A DNA stretch of 64,000 nucleotides from JACMLD01 sp044227095 (lineage in GTDB: Bacteria > Bacteroidota > Bacteroidia > Chitinophagales > Chitinophagaceae): contig JBGAFV010000001.1 in the NCBI GenBank assembly GCA_044227095.1, forward strand, positions 1,488,001 to 1,552,000. Direction: 5' to 3'. Each line of letters opens with the position of its first letter. The first letter of the stretch is position 1. The notes below the pieces were generated by a model, which saw only the letters and a list, made by a program, of their open reading frames with translations, searched no databases and was not told the origin of the DNA. A program made the position numbers and the translations under genes. Below, in pieces: positions 34,883 through 44,584 of the stretch.

Positions 34883-35506
34883 TCAAGAGTTCAACGCATA
34901 CATAATTATATTCACTGCAAATTTTGTATTGTCCTCGCTTAAAAAACGTTTGTTCCTGAAATCATAATCCCATTCACAACCATAATCTTTATTGCTGTAC
35001 AATACGCCAATCCGTCCGTTTATTTCTACAGCTTTAAGGTAATCGTGAATAAGATCATCGCCCCAGCCATTCAGTTCAAATGCTGTATTGGGTGGCCCTT
35101 TTTCAAACTTAAAAAACGAATGGTATAACCGATGATCATTTTTAATTTTCTTCAGCGCATTAGCGCCAAACAAGGCATTCATTTGCATTTCAAAAGATTT
35201 GGCAAACAGTCCGTCTATATCGTGGTTGCAATCGTCTGCAAAAACAAACCCACCGTTTTGAACATAAGTTTTAAAATTGGCAGCTTCCTGTTTATCAAAC
35301 TGCACCAGTTTATGCCCGCTGATATAACAAAACGGGTATTGAAAAATTTCATCGCTGCTTAAATCAATTACTTTTTCCTGCAGGTTTACAGGTATGGTAG
35401 TGTATTCAATCAGCGAATTGAGTATATTCGAGGGCATGCGCTGATCAGTATCCCAATCACCGCTATGGTACCTTAACCTTGTAAATGTAAATTGCCTGTT
35501 AATCAT
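34883..35506 (-). CDS. DUF4159 domain protein
   Basis: 207 aa, no signal peptide seen. FTFTRLRYHSGDWDTDQRMPSNILNSLIEYTTI and YPFCYISGHKLVQFDKQEAANFKTYVQNGGFVFADDC follow the DUF4159 pattern, with a GATase-like alpha/beta core (GGFVFADDC resembles a ThuA/class I GATase-like strand-turn). The family is usually found with MoxR, DUF58 and BatA proteins. Here it is divergent from moxR with only 92 nt between, so both may share a regulatory region. Function unknown. Confidence 0.88.
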   Translation of the reverse strand: MINRQFTFTRLRYHSGDWDTDQRMPSNILNSLIEYTTIPVNLQEKVIDLSSDEIFQYPFCYISGHKLVQFDKQEAANFKTYVQNGGFVFADDCNHDIDGLFAKSFEMQMNALFGANALKKIKNDHRLYHSFFKFEKGPPNTAFELNGWGDDLIHDYLKAVEINGRIGVLYSNKDYGCEWDYDFRNKRFLSEDNTKFAVNIIMYALNS

Positions 35507-35598
35507 TCCAAACGCTTGCTTGCCGGTGGTATAATTTTTTTACAAGTTGACTTATTTATTTTTAATTTCCTCTATTTAATAATTAAAAATTTCAGGTT

Positions 35599-36600
35599 TT
35601 GAATAATTCAGAAGAAGCTGTACAGGATTTGTTGCAAAAACTGCCTTTGCTGAAAAAGGAAATTCAGAAAGTTATTGTTGGCCAGGACGATGTACTGGAT
35701 GAGATATTAATTGCTTTATTGGCTGGCGGTCATTGCTTGCTGGAAGGCGTACCCGGCCTTGCCAAAACCTTAATGGTAAAATCAATTTCGCAAGCGTTGG
35801 ATCTTTCTTTCAGGAGGATTCAGTTTACGCCAGACCTGATGCCCGCAGATATTATAGGAACAGAAATTTTAGAAGAAGACCACAGTACGGGCAAACGATT
35901 TTTTAAGTTTAACAAAGGTCCGCTCTTTGCCAATATGATACTGGCAGATGAAATAAACCGTACACCACCAAAAACACAATCTGCTTTACTGGAAGCCATG
36001 CAAGAGTTTTCTGTTACTTATGCAGGGCAAACCTATCCGCTTGATAAACCTTTTTTTATTCTTGCTACGCAAAACCCTATTGAGCAGGCGGGTACTTATC
36101 CTTTGCCCGAAGCGCAATCGGATCGTTTCCTGTTGTACATTACTATTGATTACCCTTCTGCAATAGAAGAAGCAGCTATATTAACAAGCACTACCGGCAC
36201 AAAAAAGCCTGTTATTAATGCAGTTATTAATGCTGCTGAAATAAAACGGTTGCAGGAACTGGTGCGTGAAGTATCAATAAACGAAACGCTGGTACAATAT
36301 GTAAGTGAATTGATAAGGGCCACACGCCCCGCAACCACTGCTGTAAATTATGTGAAGGAATGGGTGAGATGGGGTGCCGGACCGAGAGCAGGTCAATCTC
36401 TTATATTAACCGCAAAGGCAAGAGCGTTGTTCCATGGCCGTTATGCAGTGCTGATGGAGGATTTGCAGGCAATGGCTTACCCGGTTTTACGCCACCGTAT
36501 ACTTATGAACTTTAAAGCAGACGCAGAAGGCATTACTTCAGATAAAGTAACTGCAGAACTGATAAAAAACATCGAAAGGCCAAAAGCAACATTAAAGTGA
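35599..36600 (+). CDS. MoxR family AAA+ ATPase
   Basis: 333 aa, cytosolic. Walker A is GVPGLAKT (residues 50-57), Walker B is MILADEINRTPPKTQSALLEAMQE, sensor 1 is FILATQNPIEQAGTYPLPEAQSDRF. The start is TTG at 35599, forced by a stop codon at 35584-35586 with no ATG or GTG between. MoxR ATPases act as chaperones that mature partner proteins with VWA domains. The next gene supplies one (DUF58). It heads a tight operon with gaps of 4, 3, -8 and -4 nt. Confidence 0.93.
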   Translation: MNNSEEAVQDLLQKLPLLKKEIQKVIVGQDDVLDEILIALLAGGHCLLEGVPGLAKTLMVKSISQALDLSFRRIQFTPDLMPADIIGTEILEEDHSTGKRFFKFNKGPLFANMILADEINRTPPKTQSALLEAMQEFSVTYAGQTYPLDKPFFILATQNPIEQAGTYPLPEAQSDRFLLYITIDYPSAIEEAAILTSTTGTKKPVINAVINAAEIKRLQELVREVSINETLVQYVSELIRATRPATTAVNYVKEWVRWGAGPRAGQSLILTAKARALFHGRYAVLMEDLQAMAYPVLRHRILMNFKADAEGITSDKVTAELIKNIERPKATLK

Positions 36601-36604
36601 TTGT

Positions 36605-37492
36605 ATGAGCCGTCTACTCGATCCAAAAACATTACTGGCCATAAAAGATTTGCAACTGGCTGCACGTACTACCATTGAAGGTTTTATGAGCGGCATTAAT
36701 AAAAGCAGCATTAAAGGAGAAGGACTTGAGTTTAGCCAGTACCGCAGTTATCAACCTGGAGATGATTTGCGCCAGCTAGACTGGAAAGCGTATGCAAGAT
36801 CCGATAGGTATTATATCCGCGAATCTGAAATAGAAACAAGCATTTCTGTAAGATTTATTATAGATGCCAGCGGCTCTATGAACCACGAAGACAATGGTTA
36901 TACTAAAATAGAATATGCAAAATATCTTGCAGCATCACTAGCATGGCTTGCAGCATTGCAGGGCGATGCAGTGGGTTTGTATATACTGCAGGAAAATAAA
37001 ATGGTAACACTCGATTCTAAAAGAGATTACCAGCACATGGCAAGATTATATTACCAACTGGAAAATATAAACGCTGCCGGCGTTGCTGCAAAACCTGTTC
37101 ATTACAAAAATATTTTTTCTGCTTCCGGCAAGAAAGAACTGGTTGTTTTTATTACAGATTTGTATGAACAGGATAAAGAATTGTTTGATGTGCTGGATAA
37201 TCTTGCAATAATGAAAAATGAAATTATTGTTTTTCATCTCATGGGCAATAATGAACTGGAGTTTGATTACGGAACCTATGCGGCGCTTGAAGACATGGAA
37301 ACTGGCGAAGTAATAAAAATAAATGCCAGTAGGGATACAGATGTTTATAAAGAGAAAGTGGAGAATTATTTGTCTGCTGTTAGAATACAAATGCTTAACC
37401 AGAATTTTTTTTACCGAATGCTGAATATGCGCCATCCCATAGACCAGGCATTGCGTGATTTTTTAAAACAACGATCTAAACTAAGCGTATAA
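36605..37492 (+). CDS. DUF58 / VWA-like protein
   Basis: 295 aa, no clear membrane segment. The DUF58 motif GEGLEFSQYRSYQPGDDLRQLDWKAYARSD is at about 38-67. The VWA MIDAS-like motif DASGSM is at residues 87-92, with the DxSxS residues intact. It begins 4 nt after moxR. It is the expected MoxR client and is thought to bind metal-dependent protein partners. The C-terminus (LRDFLKQRSKLSV) is helical. Confidence 0.92.
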   Translation: MSRLLDPKTLLAIKDLQLAARTTIEGFMSGINKSSIKGEGLEFSQYRSYQPGDDLRQLDWKAYARSDRYYIRESEIETSISVRFIIDASGSMNHEDNGYTKIEYAKYLAASLAWLAALQGDAVGLYILQENKMVTLDSKRDYQHMARLYYQLENINAAGVAAKPVHYKNIFSASGKKELVVFITDLYEQDKELFDVLDNLAIMKNEIIVFHLMGNNELEFDYGTYAALEDMETGEVIKINASRDTDVYKEKVENYLSAVRIQMLNQNFFYRMLNMRHPIDQALRDFLKQRSKLSV

Positions 37493-37495
37493 GTT

Positions 37496-38824
37496 TTGCT
37501 TCAGCTACTGCAACCAATATGGCTTTATGCATTAACGGCACTTGCTGTTCCCGTTGCTATCCACTTGTGGAACCAGCGGCCTGGCAAAACATTGCGTGTA
37601 GGCAGTATTGCATTGGTAACTGAAAATGCAGTATCAAAGAAAAAAAGTATAAAACTTACAGAGGTGTTGCTTTTACTGATGCGCTGCCTTTTGCTGGCGT
37701 GCATAGCAGTTGCGCTAACAAGACCATTTTGGAAAAGCCCGGTTGATAATAATAACAAAGGATGGGTGCTTATAACCAAAGCAGAATTGCCATCAGCCTA
37801 TAATTCTTTTAAACCACTTATTGATTCTTTTTTGCAAGCAGGATTTGAATTTCATTATTTTGAAGAAGGTTTTACAAAACAAGATTTTAACAGCGCCATC
37901 AATGCACACCAGGATAGTGCAACAGGCGAACAGGTTTCTTACCGGGCACTTGCATCATTATTAAATGAACAGGTAAGTGCAACAGTTCCTTTGTATATTT
38001 TTACTGATAATTATTTGCATAATTTTAATGGAAACAGAACCCCGGTTTCGCTTAACCTGCATTGGTATACCTATACACCAGCTACAAAAACTGTTTTACC
38101 AATAAATAACAGCAAACCTTTGTTTGTTACTATTTATAGCGAACCACAAGCAAGCGATGCACGTTATGTAAAAGCTGCAGTTGATGCTGTGCAGCAATTC
38201 AGTAAAAAAAATATTACTACTAAACTTATTACTGCTGTAAAAAATATTCCTGAGCAGCAGGATTGGCTTTTCTGGCTTTCAGATGAAACTATGCCTGAAA
38301 ATGTAAAAGCCGGCAATGTATTGCAATATGCAAAAGGAGAAGCCGAAACAAAAAACTCTTCTATTATTTCTGCAACGGCATCTTCTTTCGATCCTATTGC
38401 TTTGTATACATCAATAATTGCAAAAGATACTACAACAGGATTTACAAATATTTACTGGAAAGATGGATTTGGAAACCCATTGCTCACAAAGGAAGATAAA
38501 AACAATTCAAATTATTTTACGCTGTACACGCATATAGATCCCTCATGGAGTGAATTGCCATGGAGTGGCAGTTTTCCGCAAATGATGTACGGGTTGTTGT
38601 ATGCAAAGCAAGAGCAAAACATAGGTAAAAACAAAAACAGCGAAACAATCATAGACAGTAACCAGTTAATGCCGGTTTTAACAACCGGGAAAACAACGGA
38701 AATAAAACCTGCATTGTTTACCGAAACAAAATTATCGGGTATTTTTTGGCTGATGGTTTTTGTTTTATTTTTTGTTGAAAGGATACTTTCATTTTATTAC
38801 CGTAAAATATTTGCCAATGGATGA
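37496..38824 (+). CDS. BatA-like membrane protein
   Basis: 442 aa. The N-terminus has the aerotolerance-regulator double-transmembrane signature (QPIWLYALTALAVPVAIHLWNQRPGKTLRVGSIALV; then VLLLLMRCLLLACIAVALTRPFW). The middle is a periplasmic, Thr/Asn-rich region. The last membrane helix is LSGIFWLMVFVLFFVERILSFYY. It starts with TTG three nt after the DUF58 stop. It lacks a recognisable VWA MIDAS. It probably anchors the MoxR/DUF58 machinery to the inner membrane; that role is inference from family context. Confidence 0.85.
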   Translation: MLQLLQPIWLYALTALAVPVAIHLWNQRPGKTLRVGSIALVTENAVSKKKSIKLTEVLLLLMRCLLLACIAVALTRPFWKSPVDNNNKGWVLITKAELPSAYNSFKPLIDSFLQAGFEFHYFEEGFTKQDFNSAINAHQDSATGEQVSYRALASLLNEQVSATVPLYIFTDNYLHNFNGNRTPVSLNLHWYTYTPATKTVLPINNSKPLFVTIYSEPQASDARYVKAAVDAVQQFSKKNITTKLITAVKNIPEQQDWLFWLSDETMPENVKAGNVLQYAKGEAETKNSSIISATASSFDPIALYTSIIAKDTTTGFTNIYWKDGFGNPLLTKEDKNNSNYFTLYTHIDPSWSELPWSGSFPQMMYGLLYAKQEQNIGKNKNSETIIDSNQLMPVLTTGKTTEIKPALFTETKLSGIFWLMVFVLFFVERILSFYYRKIFANG

Positions 38825-40934
38825 AATGAAAGGCATACAGGTAATAAAAACTTTGCGCAGCAAATGGATATTGGTTATGCTGCTGGCAGACTCATGTATT
38901 GCAATTGGTACTGCTTTCTTATTTGGTGTTCTACTCAATAAATTATTAGGATGGCCTGCATGGTGGGGCGTTTTATTTGGTATTGTTGTTTTTGTTGGTT
39001 TATTGTTTTTTCATCGTGTATGGATGATAAAAGAAACTGGCGTTGCAAAATTGCTTAACCAGCAATACCCGCAACTGGAAGAGAGCGCCGATCTCTTATT
39101 GCATGCGCCTTCATCTTTAAACCTGCTTGAAAGCTTGCAATACAGAAAAACAACTACTGCATTGCAAAACATCCAATCGCCTTTATCTATCAATAGAAAA
39201 ATTATAACACCTGCTCTTGTGCTGCTTGTAATGTTTGCATCGGCATTAGCATTAAAAAACCTGCCTGTATATAAAAGCAATGCACAATCAATACCTGTAA
39301 CAACTGCAAACAATGCTGTAAAGAAAGAAACCATTCTTCCGCAGATAGCCAATGCGGTTATTGTTATTGAGCCGCCTGCTTATACAGCAAAGCCGGCAAG
39401 AGAACAACACATATTTAATCTTGTAGCAGAAGAAGGTGCTGTAATAAAATGGCAATTGCAAACAAATAAACCGGCAGAAAAAGTAAAATTTATTTTTAAT
39501 GATAGGCAACAGCTTTCATTGCAAGCGGTTAATGACCAGCATACAAAATGGCAAATAGCAAAGAAAACAGATAGCACAGGTTTTTATCAGCTAAATATTG
39601 ACGGGCATCTTTCAGAATTGTATAAGATTGAAATGATTCATGATAAATCACCGGTTATAAATATTGTTTCGCCAAAACAATACACAACTATAGATTTTGG
39701 AGAAGCGCAACAGGTAAAAATTGCCTCTGGCATAACAGATGATTACGGTATAAAAGATGCATTTATTGCTGCTACAATTGCAAGTGGTAGCGGAGAAGGA
39801 GTAAAGTTTAAAGAACAGAAAATTGCTTTGCAGGGTTTTAGTGCAGGAAGAAATCAATACCAGTTGCAGCAAATATTGTCGCTGCACGGGTTAGGCATGC
39901 AACCGGGAGATGAATTGTATTTCTATATCCAGGCAACAGATTATCATCAGCAGGAAACAAGATCAGACATTCATATTGTTCATTTGCCAGACACTGCGCA
40001 GCTAATGAGCATGGATGGAATTGGCAACAGCCTTACATTAAAGCCAGAGTATTTCCGTAGTCAGCGACAAATAATTATAGATGCAGAACAATTGCTGAAA
40101 GACAGGGATACCATTAGCGAAGAGACTTTTAAAAACAGGAGCAATAACCTTGGAATAGATCAAAAGCTGCTGCGGTTGCGTTATGGAAAATTTTTGGGCG
40201 AAGAAGCAGAGTCGGGCGAAACCAATTCAGATGGGTTGAATGATGTTTCAGATTTTAGCAATGCAGATAAAGTGAGAGATGCATTTACAGATATGCACGA
40301 TAATTCTGAAGATGCGACTTATTTGGATCCTGAAACAAAAAAACAATTGCGTGCAGTGCTTACAGAAATGTGGGGCTCTGAATTGCAATTGCGAACCTTT
40401 AAAACAAGGGATGCTTTGCCTTTTGCATATAAGGCATTGCGATTGCTTAAAGATCTTCAGCAAAAATCGAGAATGTATGTAGCTAAAACCAATTTTAAAA
40501 CAACACCGCTTGATCTTAAAAAAAGATTATCGGGCGACTTGACAAAAATAAATGAATCGCAACTGCAAAAAGATATTACGGTAGAAACAGATCCGCAGCA
40601 GGCAGTACGCAATGCATTGTCTGTGCTGGAAAGAATAGGAACAACCATCGAAAAAAATAGTTACACAGAAACATTGCAACAGGCTAATCTTCGTTTACAT
40701 GAAAAAGCAATTCAGCAGCCATCGCTGTATTTAAATGCAGTAGAAGCATTAAAGAGAGTTATTGATGCTTTGCAGAATAACAAACAGGTTGCAATAGAAG
40801 ACATTGCTTCTGCACAAACAGGTTTGCAGCAATTGCTAGATCTGCCTGCACGGCTTCCATCCGCTTCAAAAAATAATTCTAAGCAGGCATTGTCATCTCA
40901 ATACTTTAATAATTTACAAAACAGGCAACCATGA
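38817..40934 (+). CDS. DUF4175-like membrane protein
   Basis: 705 aa from the ATG at 38817, which overlaps the BatA-like gene by 8 nt. Another ATG follows at 38826. Two membrane helices lie near residues 18-60 (WILVMLLADSCIAIGTAFLFGVLL; VLFGIVVFVGLLFFH) and one near 125-145. The rest is a large periplasmic region with beta-sandwich-like stretches, then helical Gln/Lys-rich segments (YLDPETKKQLRAVLTEMWGSELQLRTFKTRDALPFAYKALRLLKDLQ). It resembles the DUF4175 proteins found in MoxR/BatA loci. Function unknown. Confidence 0.8.
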   Translation: MDEMKGIQVIKTLRSKWILVMLLADSCIAIGTAFLFGVLLNKLLGWPAWWGVLFGIVVFVGLLFFHRVWMIKETGVAKLLNQQYPQLEESADLLLHAPSSLNLLESLQYRKTTTALQNIQSPLSINRKIITPALVLLVMFASALALKNLPVYKSNAQSIPVTTANNAVKKETILPQIANAVIVIEPPAYTAKPAREQHIFNLVAEEGAVIKWQLQTNKPAEKVKFIFNDRQQLSLQAVNDQHTKWQIAKKTDSTGFYQLNIDGHLSELYKIEMIHDKSPVINIVSPKQYTTIDFGEAQQVKIASGITDDYGIKDAFIAATIASGSGEGVKFKEQKIALQGFSAGRNQYQLQQILSLHGLGMQPGDELYFYIQATDYHQQETRSDIHIVHLPDTAQLMSMDGIGNSLTLKPEYFRSQRQIIIDAEQLLKDRDTISEETFKNRSNNLGIDQKLLRLRYGKFLGEEAESGETNSDGLNDVSDFSNADKVRDAFTDMHDNSEDATYLDPETKKQLRAVLTEMWGSELQLRTFKTRDALPFAYKALRLLKDLQQKSRMYVAKTNFKTTPLDLKKRLSGDLTKINESQLQKDITVETDPQQAVRNALSVLERIGTTIEKNSYTETLQQANLRLHEKAIQQPSLYLNAVEALKRVIDALQNNKQVAIEDIASAQTGLQQLLDLPARLPSASKNNSKQALSSQYFNNLQNRQP

Positions 40935-42721
40935 TTAACTGGTATTACTTCGTGGCCATTGCCTGCATAATCGCCGTCTTTCTTTTTTATAAAGAATGGA
41001 CAAGAAAAAAAAGAACTTACCTGTTTGGCCGTTTGCTTGCAACATTACTGGCAATAGTTAGCTTATTATTACTTGCTTATCCTTATGCTGGTAACAATGA
41101 AACTGCTGCAAATAAATTACTGCTGCTAACCAATGGTTTTATAAAAGACAGTGTTGAAATTTTTTTACAGCAAAACAAAAACATCCCGGTTTATTCAATT
41201 GCGGAAGAGGATAAAAAATTAAGGATCGGGGTTAAGACCATAGTAGATTTAAAAATATTTTCAGCAAAGCATTCTACAGATACTATTCATGTTTTTGGCA
41301 ATGGTTTCAGCAATGAAGAATTAACTGCGTTAAATAGTCATTCAATCATCTTTCACTCACCTGCCAGCAAACCCGCAATTACATCTGTTTACTGGAAACA
41401 AACTATTGAAACAGGAGAACAGTTAATAGTACAGGGCAAGTATGACAATAGCTCAACACAAAAAATAAAAATTGTATTACAGGCATTTGGAACGAATAAG
41501 GATTCAATTCTTATTCCCGCAGGAATGCAGCAATCTTTTCAGCTTAGCACTACTCCATTGCATACGGGTAATGCTGTTTATAATTTGATTGTTGAAAATG
41601 GAAACGACACACTGCAAAAAGAACCCGTTCCGGTAAATGTGCAGGCAATAAAGCCATTGCAGTTGCTAATGATTTCAGCTTCGCCCGATTTTGACAATAC
41701 CTATTTGAAAAATCATTTGTCGCAGCAGGGTTATCAGGTTACCACAATAACTACAGTAAGTACAAATAAAACAGACAGGCAGTTTTTAAATACAACTGCG
41801 CAACAGGGAGCAAATAAATTAACCAGCACTTATTTAGAAAAATTTGATGTGCTGATAACAGATCAGGATGCCCTACAAAAAATGACAACAGCAGAGAATG
41901 CCGCTATTCGTTCCGCTATTCGCGAAAAAGGCATTGGGCTTATTGTAAAAACAGATGCCGAACATTCAACAGCATTTTATGCTTCTTCTTTTCCAATAAA
42001 AAAATTACCGCAGGGTAAAGAGCCTTTTGTTATGCTGCATAGCACTTATGCAGACAGCAATCAATTTAAAATCAGGTTAACAGATCCATTTAGCATCGTG
42101 CATGCAAACGGTACGCAAATTTTATTGCATGATAAGCAGGCGAATATTTACGCAGCTTCATCTTTGTACGGAAGCGGAAAAATTGTAGCCACTACTTTGC
42201 AGAACAGTTTTAGCATAGCACTGGCTGGTGATAAAGCAGCTTACCAGCAATTGTGGTGGTTGCTGCTAAATAAGGCGGCTAAGAAAATTGATGCTGATGA
42301 AAACTGGCGCAGCTCGCCATTTATTGCGTTTGCGAATAAACCTGTACAAATGCAGGTTGAAAAAAATGATACTGCAATAGCAAAAGCATTTGCTGGACAA
42401 ACAGCGCTTTACCTCGAAAAAGATTCATTATTGCCATTTCTTTACAGGGGAATATATTGGCCGTATCAATCGGGTTGGCAGTTAATGCCTGCTATCAGCA
42501 CAGCACCAGCTAACTGGTATGTATACAAACCTGGCGACTGGCAATTGCTAACAGATCATCAGCGTATAGCCGAAACAAAAAAATATGCAGCAACGCATAC
42601 TATAGCAAATAACACAGAAACATCTAAAGAAATAAGCAAACCTTTAAACATCCGGTTGTATTTATTCATTGTTTTTTTGCTATCCTGTATTTTTTTATGG
42701 GCGGAACAAAAACTAGGGTGA
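40931..42721 (+). CDS. Large membrane protein of the MoxR/BatA operon
   Basis: 596 aa. ATGA overlap with the preceding gene. Two N-terminal helices (YYFVAIACIIAVFLFY; LLATLLAIVSLLLLAYPYAG) and one C-terminal helix (LYLFIVFLLSCIFLWAEQKLG) frame a periplasmic part. Within it, LQLLMISASPDFDNTYLKNHLSQQGYQV and FDVLITDQDALQKMTTAENAAIRSAIREKGIGLIV look like a class I GATase-like fold, without a visible catalytic triad. This architecture is typical of the last BatA-type gene in such operons. No family name is assigned. Confidence 0.78.
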   Translation: MINWYYFVAIACIIAVFLFYKEWTRKKRTYLFGRLLATLLAIVSLLLLAYPYAGNNETAANKLLLLTNGFIKDSVEIFLQQNKNIPVYSIAEEDKKLRIGVKTIVDLKIFSAKHSTDTIHVFGNGFSNEELTALNSHSIIFHSPASKPAITSVYWKQTIETGEQLIVQGKYDNSSTQKIKIVLQAFGTNKDSILIPAGMQQSFQLSTTPLHTGNAVYNLIVENGNDTLQKEPVPVNVQAIKPLQLLMISASPDFDNTYLKNHLSQQGYQVTTITTVSTNKTDRQFLNTTAQQGANKLTSTYLEKFDVLITDQDALQKMTTAENAAIRSAIREKGIGLIVKTDAEHSTAFYASSFPIKKLPQGKEPFVMLHSTYADSNQFKIRLTDPFSIVHANGTQILLHDKQANIYAASSLYGSGKIVATTLQNSFSIALAGDKAAYQQLWWLLLNKAAKKIDADENWRSSPFIAFANKPVQMQVEKNDTAIAKAFAGQTALYLEKDSLLPFLYRGIYWPYQSGWQLMPAISTAPANWYVYKPGDWQLLTDHQRIAETKKYAATHTIANNTETSKEISKPLNIRLYLFIVFLLSCIFLWAEQKLG

Positions 42722-42936
42722 ATGGGTGTTTTTATTTTTAAAAAATTGTAGATTGCTTACTTGTCTTATCTTATGTACAAAAAGAAATTTCTTTGGGATT
42801 AAAATGAAATTAATAGCCGTACAAAATTTCAATTAAAACATCCCGAAGAAAAAATTGTCTCAATGATTGTAGAATTATATTGAATAAAATTCAGTAACAC
42901 GGGTATTTATTTATCATTACATCAAATCAATTTATT

Positions 42937-44574
42937 TTGAAAAGAAAAGACTTTCTTCAATTATCTGCCATGGGATTTGGTGGCCTTGTGCTTCCGGATT
43001 TTTCCCTCATGGGAAAACCCATTGATCCTTTGCAGGCGCTTCACGAAGCAATTGATGTGGCGCAGAAAAAACAACTGGCCGATATTGCTTTAAATGCGGC
43101 CCGCAGCAAAGGCGCTTCTTATGCTGATGTACGAATTGGCCGTTACCTTAACCAGTTTATTGTAACAAGAGAAAAACGTGTACAGAACATTGTTAACACC
43201 GAATCTTTTGGTGTGGGTATACGTGTTATAGCAAACGGTGCCTGGGGATTTGCGGCTACCAACACAGTTACAAAAGAAGACATTGCAAAATGCGCTGAAA
43301 AAGCTGTTGCAGTAGCAAAAGCCAATGCAAAAATTTTATCAGAGCCTGTACAGCTTGCACCGCAAAAAGGTTATGGCGAAGTAAGTTGGAAAACGCCAAT
43401 AGAAAAAAATGCGTTTGAAGTACCGGTAAAAGAAAAAGTTGATTTGCTGATGGCTTCCAACGCTGCGGCAATGGGTGCAGGTGCAAGTTTTGTAAACTCT
43501 CTTATACTGGCAGTAAACGAGCAGAAATATTTTGCTTCTACTGATGGCTCTTATATAGACCAGGATATTCACCGGCTGTTCCCCACATTTACAGTAACAA
43601 AAATTGATAAGGCTTCCGGTAAATTCCAGACAAGAAAAGCATTTAGCTCGCCGGTAGGCATGGGCTATGAATACCTTACGCCAAGAGATTCATCAAAAGT
43701 AAAAGGCATCGTTACCCGTTATACAGACAGGTATGATATGCTGGAAGACATTAAAAATGCTACAGCAGATGTTGATGAAAAATTAAAAGCAAAATCTGTA
43801 GAGCCTGGTAAGTATGATTTGATATTGGATCCTTCTCACTTATGGTTAACCATTCACGAATCTGTTGCCCACCCTACAGAGCTTGACCGTGTATTGGGTT
43901 ATGAAGCCAATTTTGCAGGAACCAGTTTTCTTACACTCGACAAACTGAAATCAAAAGATTTTCATTTTGGAAGCAAGTTGGTAAACATAGTTGCAGATAA
44001 ATTACAACCCGGTTCTTTAGGTGCTGTTGGTTACGATGATGAAGGTGTAAAATGCAAAGACTGGGATATTATTAAAGACGGTGTTTTGGTAAACTTCCAG
44101 GCAATACGTGATCAGGCCCATATACTTGGTTTAAAAGAATCGCAGGGTTGCTGCTATTCGCAAAGCTGGAGAGATGTACAGTTTCAGCGTATGCCCAATG
44201 TTTCATTAAAAGCAGGAAAAGATAAATTGTCTGTTGATGATATGATTAAGAATGTAGAGAAAGGTATTTATATTATTGGTGATGGATCCTTTTCTATTGA
44301 CCAGCAGCGTTATAATTTCCAGTTTGGCGGACAAACATTTTACGAGGTAAAAAATGGAAAAATTGTTGGCATGCTGAATGATGTGGCTTACCAGGCAAAC
44401 ACGCAGGAGTTCTGGAACTCATGTGCTGCCATTGCAGACCAGAGTGATTATCGTTTGGGTGGTGCGTTTAACGATGGTAAAGGACAGCCTTCCCAGTCAA
44501 ACGCAGTATCTCACGGTAGTGCTACCACACGGTTTAACGGAATCAATGTTATTAATACAGCAAGAAAAATCTAA
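42937..44574 (+). CDS. tldD: TldD family metalloprotease, copy 1, with Tat-like signal
   Basis: 545 aa. The start is TTG at 42937 (KRKDFLQLSAMGFGGLVLP), a twin-arginine-like signal (KRxDFLQ). The zinc site is HESVAH at residues 307-312, followed by PTELDRVLGYEANFAGTSF, with GYDDEGVKC further on. TldD/TldE are heterodimeric proteases, cytosolic in E. coli, where they trim unfolded peptides such as microcin B17 precursor and CcdA. An export signal on TldD is unlike that model. pmbA follows after 10 nt, so the pair is an operon. Confidence 0.9.
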   Translation: MKRKDFLQLSAMGFGGLVLPDFSLMGKPIDPLQALHEAIDVAQKKQLADIALNAARSKGASYADVRIGRYLNQFIVTREKRVQNIVNTESFGVGIRVIANGAWGFAATNTVTKEDIAKCAEKAVAVAKANAKILSEPVQLAPQKGYGEVSWKTPIEKNAFEVPVKEKVDLLMASNAAAMGAGASFVNSLILAVNEQKYFASTDGSYIDQDIHRLFPTFTVTKIDKASGKFQTRKAFSSPVGMGYEYLTPRDSSKVKGIVTRYTDRYDMLEDIKNATADVDEKLKAKSVEPGKYDLILDPSHLWLTIHESVAHPTELDRVLGYEANFAGTSFLTLDKLKSKDFHFGSKLVNIVADKLQPGSLGAVGYDDEGVKCKDWDIIKDGVLVNFQAIRDQAHILGLKESQGCCYSQSWRDVQFQRMPNVSLKAGKDKLSVDDMIKNVEKGIYIIGDGSFSIDQQRYNFQFGGQTFYEVKNGKIVGMLNDVAYQANTQEFWNSCAAIADQSDYRLGGAFNDGKGQPSQSNAVSHGSATTRFNGINVINTARKI

Positions 44575-44584
44575 CAATACTATT

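Noticed and set aside
40931..42721. Active glutamine amidotransferase
   Set aside because: The fold-like segments lack a visible Cys-His-Glu triad, so only structural resemblance can be stated.
44378..44584. Longer frame of pmbA
   Set aside because: It overlaps the C-terminus of tldD in another frame; the ATG at 44585 matches the PmbA N-terminus.
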